From assembly GCA_001771235.1 (NCBI GenBank), contig METF01000210.1, positions 1-7,284 on the forward strand: a stretch of 7,284 nucleotides of DNA, given 5' to 3'. The first letter of the stretch is position 1; every line of letters starts with the position of its first letter. Positions 5,390-7,284 of this stretch are shown piece after piece. The stretch comes from Candidatus Zhuqueibacterota bacterium RBG_16_48_16. Lineage in GTDB: Bacteria > Zhuqueibacterota > Zhuqueibacteria > Residuimicrobiales > Sediminimicrobiaceae. Below the pieces are notes generated by a model. It worked only from the letters and a program-made list of their open reading frames with translations. It was not told where the DNA came from and did no database searches. A program made the position numbers and the translations under genes.

Positions 5390-6499
5390 GTGAAACATAA
5401 CAAAATAATACGAAATCAACCTGTCTTGAAAGATGTGTTTAAGGATGATTTTTATATCGGTGTCGCCCTCAATGTCAATCAAATTTATGATAAAGAACCA
5501 AATGCTATCGCCCTTGTGCAACGACACTTTAACAGCATTGTACCGGAAAATATTTTAAAATGGGAAGAGGTTCATCCGGAACCGAACAAATACAATTTTG
5601 ATCCGGTGGACCGTTTTGTGGCTTTTGGTGAGAAGCACAAAATGCACATAATAGGTCACACGCTCGTCTGGTTTCATCAGACGCCTGATTGGGTGTTTCA
5701 GGACGAGTCGGGAAAACCCTTAGATCGTGAGGCGCTGCTTAAACGAATGCAAGAGCACATCTACACCGTAATGGGCCGTTACAAAGGCCGAATCCACGGC
5801 TGGGATGTCGTCAACGAAGCGATTGCTGATGACGGTGGGTTTAGAAAATGCAAATGGTTGGATATTATCGGGGAAGACTATGTGGTCAAAGCTTATGAGT
5901 ACGCCCGCGCGGCTGATCCTGGCGCTCAGCTTTATTACAATGAGTACGATTTTGAGAAACAAGCCAAATGCGAAGGTGTCATTCGACTGATTCGCGATCT
6001 TCAGTCAAAAGGCGTTCGCATCGACGGCGTTGGCATACAGGGACACTGGTTCCTTGATTACCCGCGTATCGAGGAGATTGAAACCTACATCCTGGCTCTT
6101 TCCAAACTGGGCGTCAAGCTGATGGTTACGGAACTGGACGTAGGCGTGCTTCCTTTTTATCCTGTCGATTCTAAGGCAGTGGCTCTGTCCTCCTTTGATC
6201 CTGAAACACAGAAAAAGTACAATCCTTACACCGATGGCCTGCCGGACTCTGTGCAAAAGGACCTGGCAAAGCGATACGCGGAATTATTTTCGCTGTTTCA
6301 CAAGCACCGGGATAAATTCAGCCGGATAACATTTTGGGCTGTACACGACGGTCAATCATGGCGCAGTTACTTACCCATAAGTGGAAGGACTGACTATCCC
6401 ATGTTGTTCGACCGTCACTGTAAGCCAAAACCGGCCTTTGAAGCCGTTATTAAAATAGCTCAAGGGGAAGAAAGTTTAATAAACAGCATTGACAATTAA
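5390..6499 (+). CDS. GH10 endo-1,4-beta-xylanase, cytoplasmic type
   Basis: A 369-residue single-domain glycoside hydrolase family 10 enzyme (TIM barrel, retaining) that cuts internal beta-1,4 bonds of xylan and xylo-oligosaccharides. The catalytic acid/base is E143 in WDVVNEA (codon 5816-5818) and the nucleophile is E248 in VTELDVG. Substrate-site residues of the family are present: ENILKW (53-58), GHTLVW (89-94), IQGHW (216-220), and FWAVHDGQSW near the C-terminus. The position after LVW, usually His, is Phe (F95), with His at 96. The N-terminus (MKHNKIIRNQ) is polar with no signal peptide or lipobox, and there is no carbohydrate-binding module, so it should work in the cytoplasm on imported oligosaccharides, as known for intracellular GH10 enzymes of Geobacillus. 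The start is GTG. It lies between a symporter and xylose isomerase, 15 and 44 nt apart, in one operon. Confidence 0.95.
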   Translation: MKHNKIIRNQPVLKDVFKDDFYIGVALNVNQIYDKEPNAIALVQRHFNSIVPENILKWEEVHPEPNKYNFDPVDRFVAFGEKHKMHIIGHTLVWFHQTPDWVFQDESGKPLDREALLKRMQEHIYTVMGRYKGRIHGWDVVNEAIADDGGFRKCKWLDIIGEDYVVKAYEYARAADPGAQLYYNEYDFEKQAKCEGVIRLIRDLQSKGVRIDGVGIQGHWFLDYPRIEEIETYILALSKLGVKLMVTELDVGVLPFYPVDSKAVALSSFDPETQKKYNPYTDGLPDSVQKDLAKRYAELFSLFHKHRDKFSRITFWAVHDGQSWRSYLPISGRTDYPMLFDRHCKPKPAFEAVIKIAQGEESLINSIDN

Positions 6500-6543
6500 A
6501 CAGAATTAACAGTCACAAAAAACAAGAGAAAGGAATAAGTACC

Positions 6544-7284
6544 ATGAGTAACTATTTCCCGAAAGTTGAGAAACAAATTCAGTATGAAGGTAAAAATTCG
6601 ACGAATCCTCTGGCGTTTAGGTACTACAATAAGAATCAAAAAGTCGGCAACAAAACAATGGCTGAACACCTTCGCTTTTCTGTTGCCTGGTGGCATACAT
6701 TTATGGGCGATGGAACGGATATGTTCGGAGGAACAAGTTTTAAAAGAGAATGGCAAAAGGCTACAAATCCAATGGATCGTGCGAAAGAAACCATGGAAGC
6801 GGCATTCGAATTTTTTCAAAAGTTGGGTGTGGATTATTATTGTTTCCATGACCGCGACATTGCACCCGAAGGCAAGAATTTTTCTGAATCATGTAAGAAT
6901 TTAGAAACTATGGTAGAGATGGCAAAACAGTTGCAAAAGGACACTGGTGTTAAGCTGTTGTGGGGAACGGCAAACTTATTCAGCAATGCCATCTATTCAC
7001 AAGGGGCGGCAACAAGTCCCAATGCTCATGTAATGGCTTTAGCCGCCGCACAGGTGAAAAATGCCATCGACGCAACCAAAGCGCTTGGCGGTGTGAATTA
7101 TGTATTCTGGGGCGGGCGCGAAGGATACGAAACACTCATCAATACAGACTTGAAAAAAGAGCAGGAAAAGATGGCTCGTTTCTTACACATGGCTGTTGAT
7201 TACCAAAAGAAGATAGGTTTCGGTGGACAATTTTTAATCGAGCCTAAACCATGTGAGCCAATGAAACATCAATACGATTCAGAT
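6544..7284 (+). CDS. xylA: Xylose isomerase, 3'-truncated by window edge
   Basis: The first 247 residues of a metal-dependent aldose-ketose isomerase that turns D-xylose into D-xylulose in the cytosol. The usual length is about 440, so roughly the last 190 residues lie beyond the window. The sequence follows the longer class II (E. coli-like) form. Catalytic H102 and D105 are in CFHDRDIAPEG; the family signature VFWGGREGYETL is at 187-198; and IEPKPCEP (232-239) holds metal ligand E233 and catalytic lysine K235, followed by MKHQYD. The start ATG has AAAGGA 9 nt upstream, and the N-terminus (SNYFPKVEKQIQYEGK) is typical. It is third in the operon after the symporter and xylanase, providing entry of xylose into the pentose phosphate pathway. 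All key residues in the visible part are intact. Confidence 0.97.
   Translation, partial: MSNYFPKVEKQIQYEGKNSTNPLAFRYYNKNQKVGNKTMAEHLRFSVAWWHTFMGDGTDMFGGTSFKREWQKATNPMDRAKETMEAAFEFFQKLGVDYYCFHDRDIAPEGKNFSESCKNLETMVEMAKQLQKDTGVKLLWGTANLFSNAIYSQGAATSPNAHVMALAAAQVKNAIDATKALGGVNYVFWGGREGYETLINTDLKKEQEKMARFLHMAVDYQKKIGFGGQFLIEPKPCEPMKHQYDSD

Noticed and set aside
6500..6543. Internal terminator or promoter between the xylanase and xylA
   Set aside because: The 44 nt are AT-rich but show no stem or -35/-10 pair. They hold only the AAAGGA site of xylA.
6496..6849. 117-codon minus-strand frame opposite the start of xylA
   Set aside because: It is an antisense shadow of the clearly coding xylA frame, with no recognisable protein features.

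Overview
The window carries five protein-coding genes, two of them cut by the window edges, plus three AT-rich intergenic stretches unusually dense in inverted repeats. The organism looks like a mid-GC, free-living, diderm heterotrophic bacterium. It has a meso-diaminopimelate/lysine pathway enzyme, a Sec-exported YceI-type periplasmic protein and an intracellular xylan-oligosaccharide pathway. Phylum cannot be fixed from this sequence. The dispersed CACAAAGACAC-type repeats are, from memory only, common in environmental candidate-phylum and deltaproteobacterial-type genomes, and that should be treated as a weak hint.

Layout. 1-1302 (+) is a diaminopimelate decarboxylase (LysA) whose first codons lie upstream of the window. 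It converges on a YceI-family gene (1538-2134, -). Between them are a two-way intrinsic terminator (1394-1434) and a separate GC-rich hairpin (about 1473-1497). 2135-2616 has no gene and holds two adjacent nested inverted-repeat elements: 2207-2354, built from CACAAAG-type arms around a central hairpin, and 2391-2536, with 30-nt imperfect terminal inverted repeats and seven copies of TAAGGT. Next comes an NmrA-type NAD(P)-binding protein (2617-3477, -). A 499-nt divergent intergenic region (3478-3976) follows, with a shorter relative of the CACAAAG element (3814-3885) and a leader that could fold over the ribosome-binding site of the next gene.

3977-7284 (+) is a xylan-oligosaccharide utilisation operon. 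It encodes a GPH-family cation symporter, a GH10 endo-xylanase without a signal peptide, and xylose isomerase (XylA, cut at the window end). Spacing is tight (15 and 44 nt) with no visible internal terminator. The inferred flow is import of xylo-oligosaccharides by ion symport, cleavage by GH10 in the cytoplasm, and isomerisation of xylose to xylulose. A beta-xylosidase and xylulokinase would be expected nearby but are not in the window.

No wholly new multi-gene system is visible. The least explained material is the pair of back-to-back palindromic elements at 2207-2536, followed by the candidate switchable leader before the transporter and a His-to-Phe change at a normally conserved subsite position of the GH10 enzyme.
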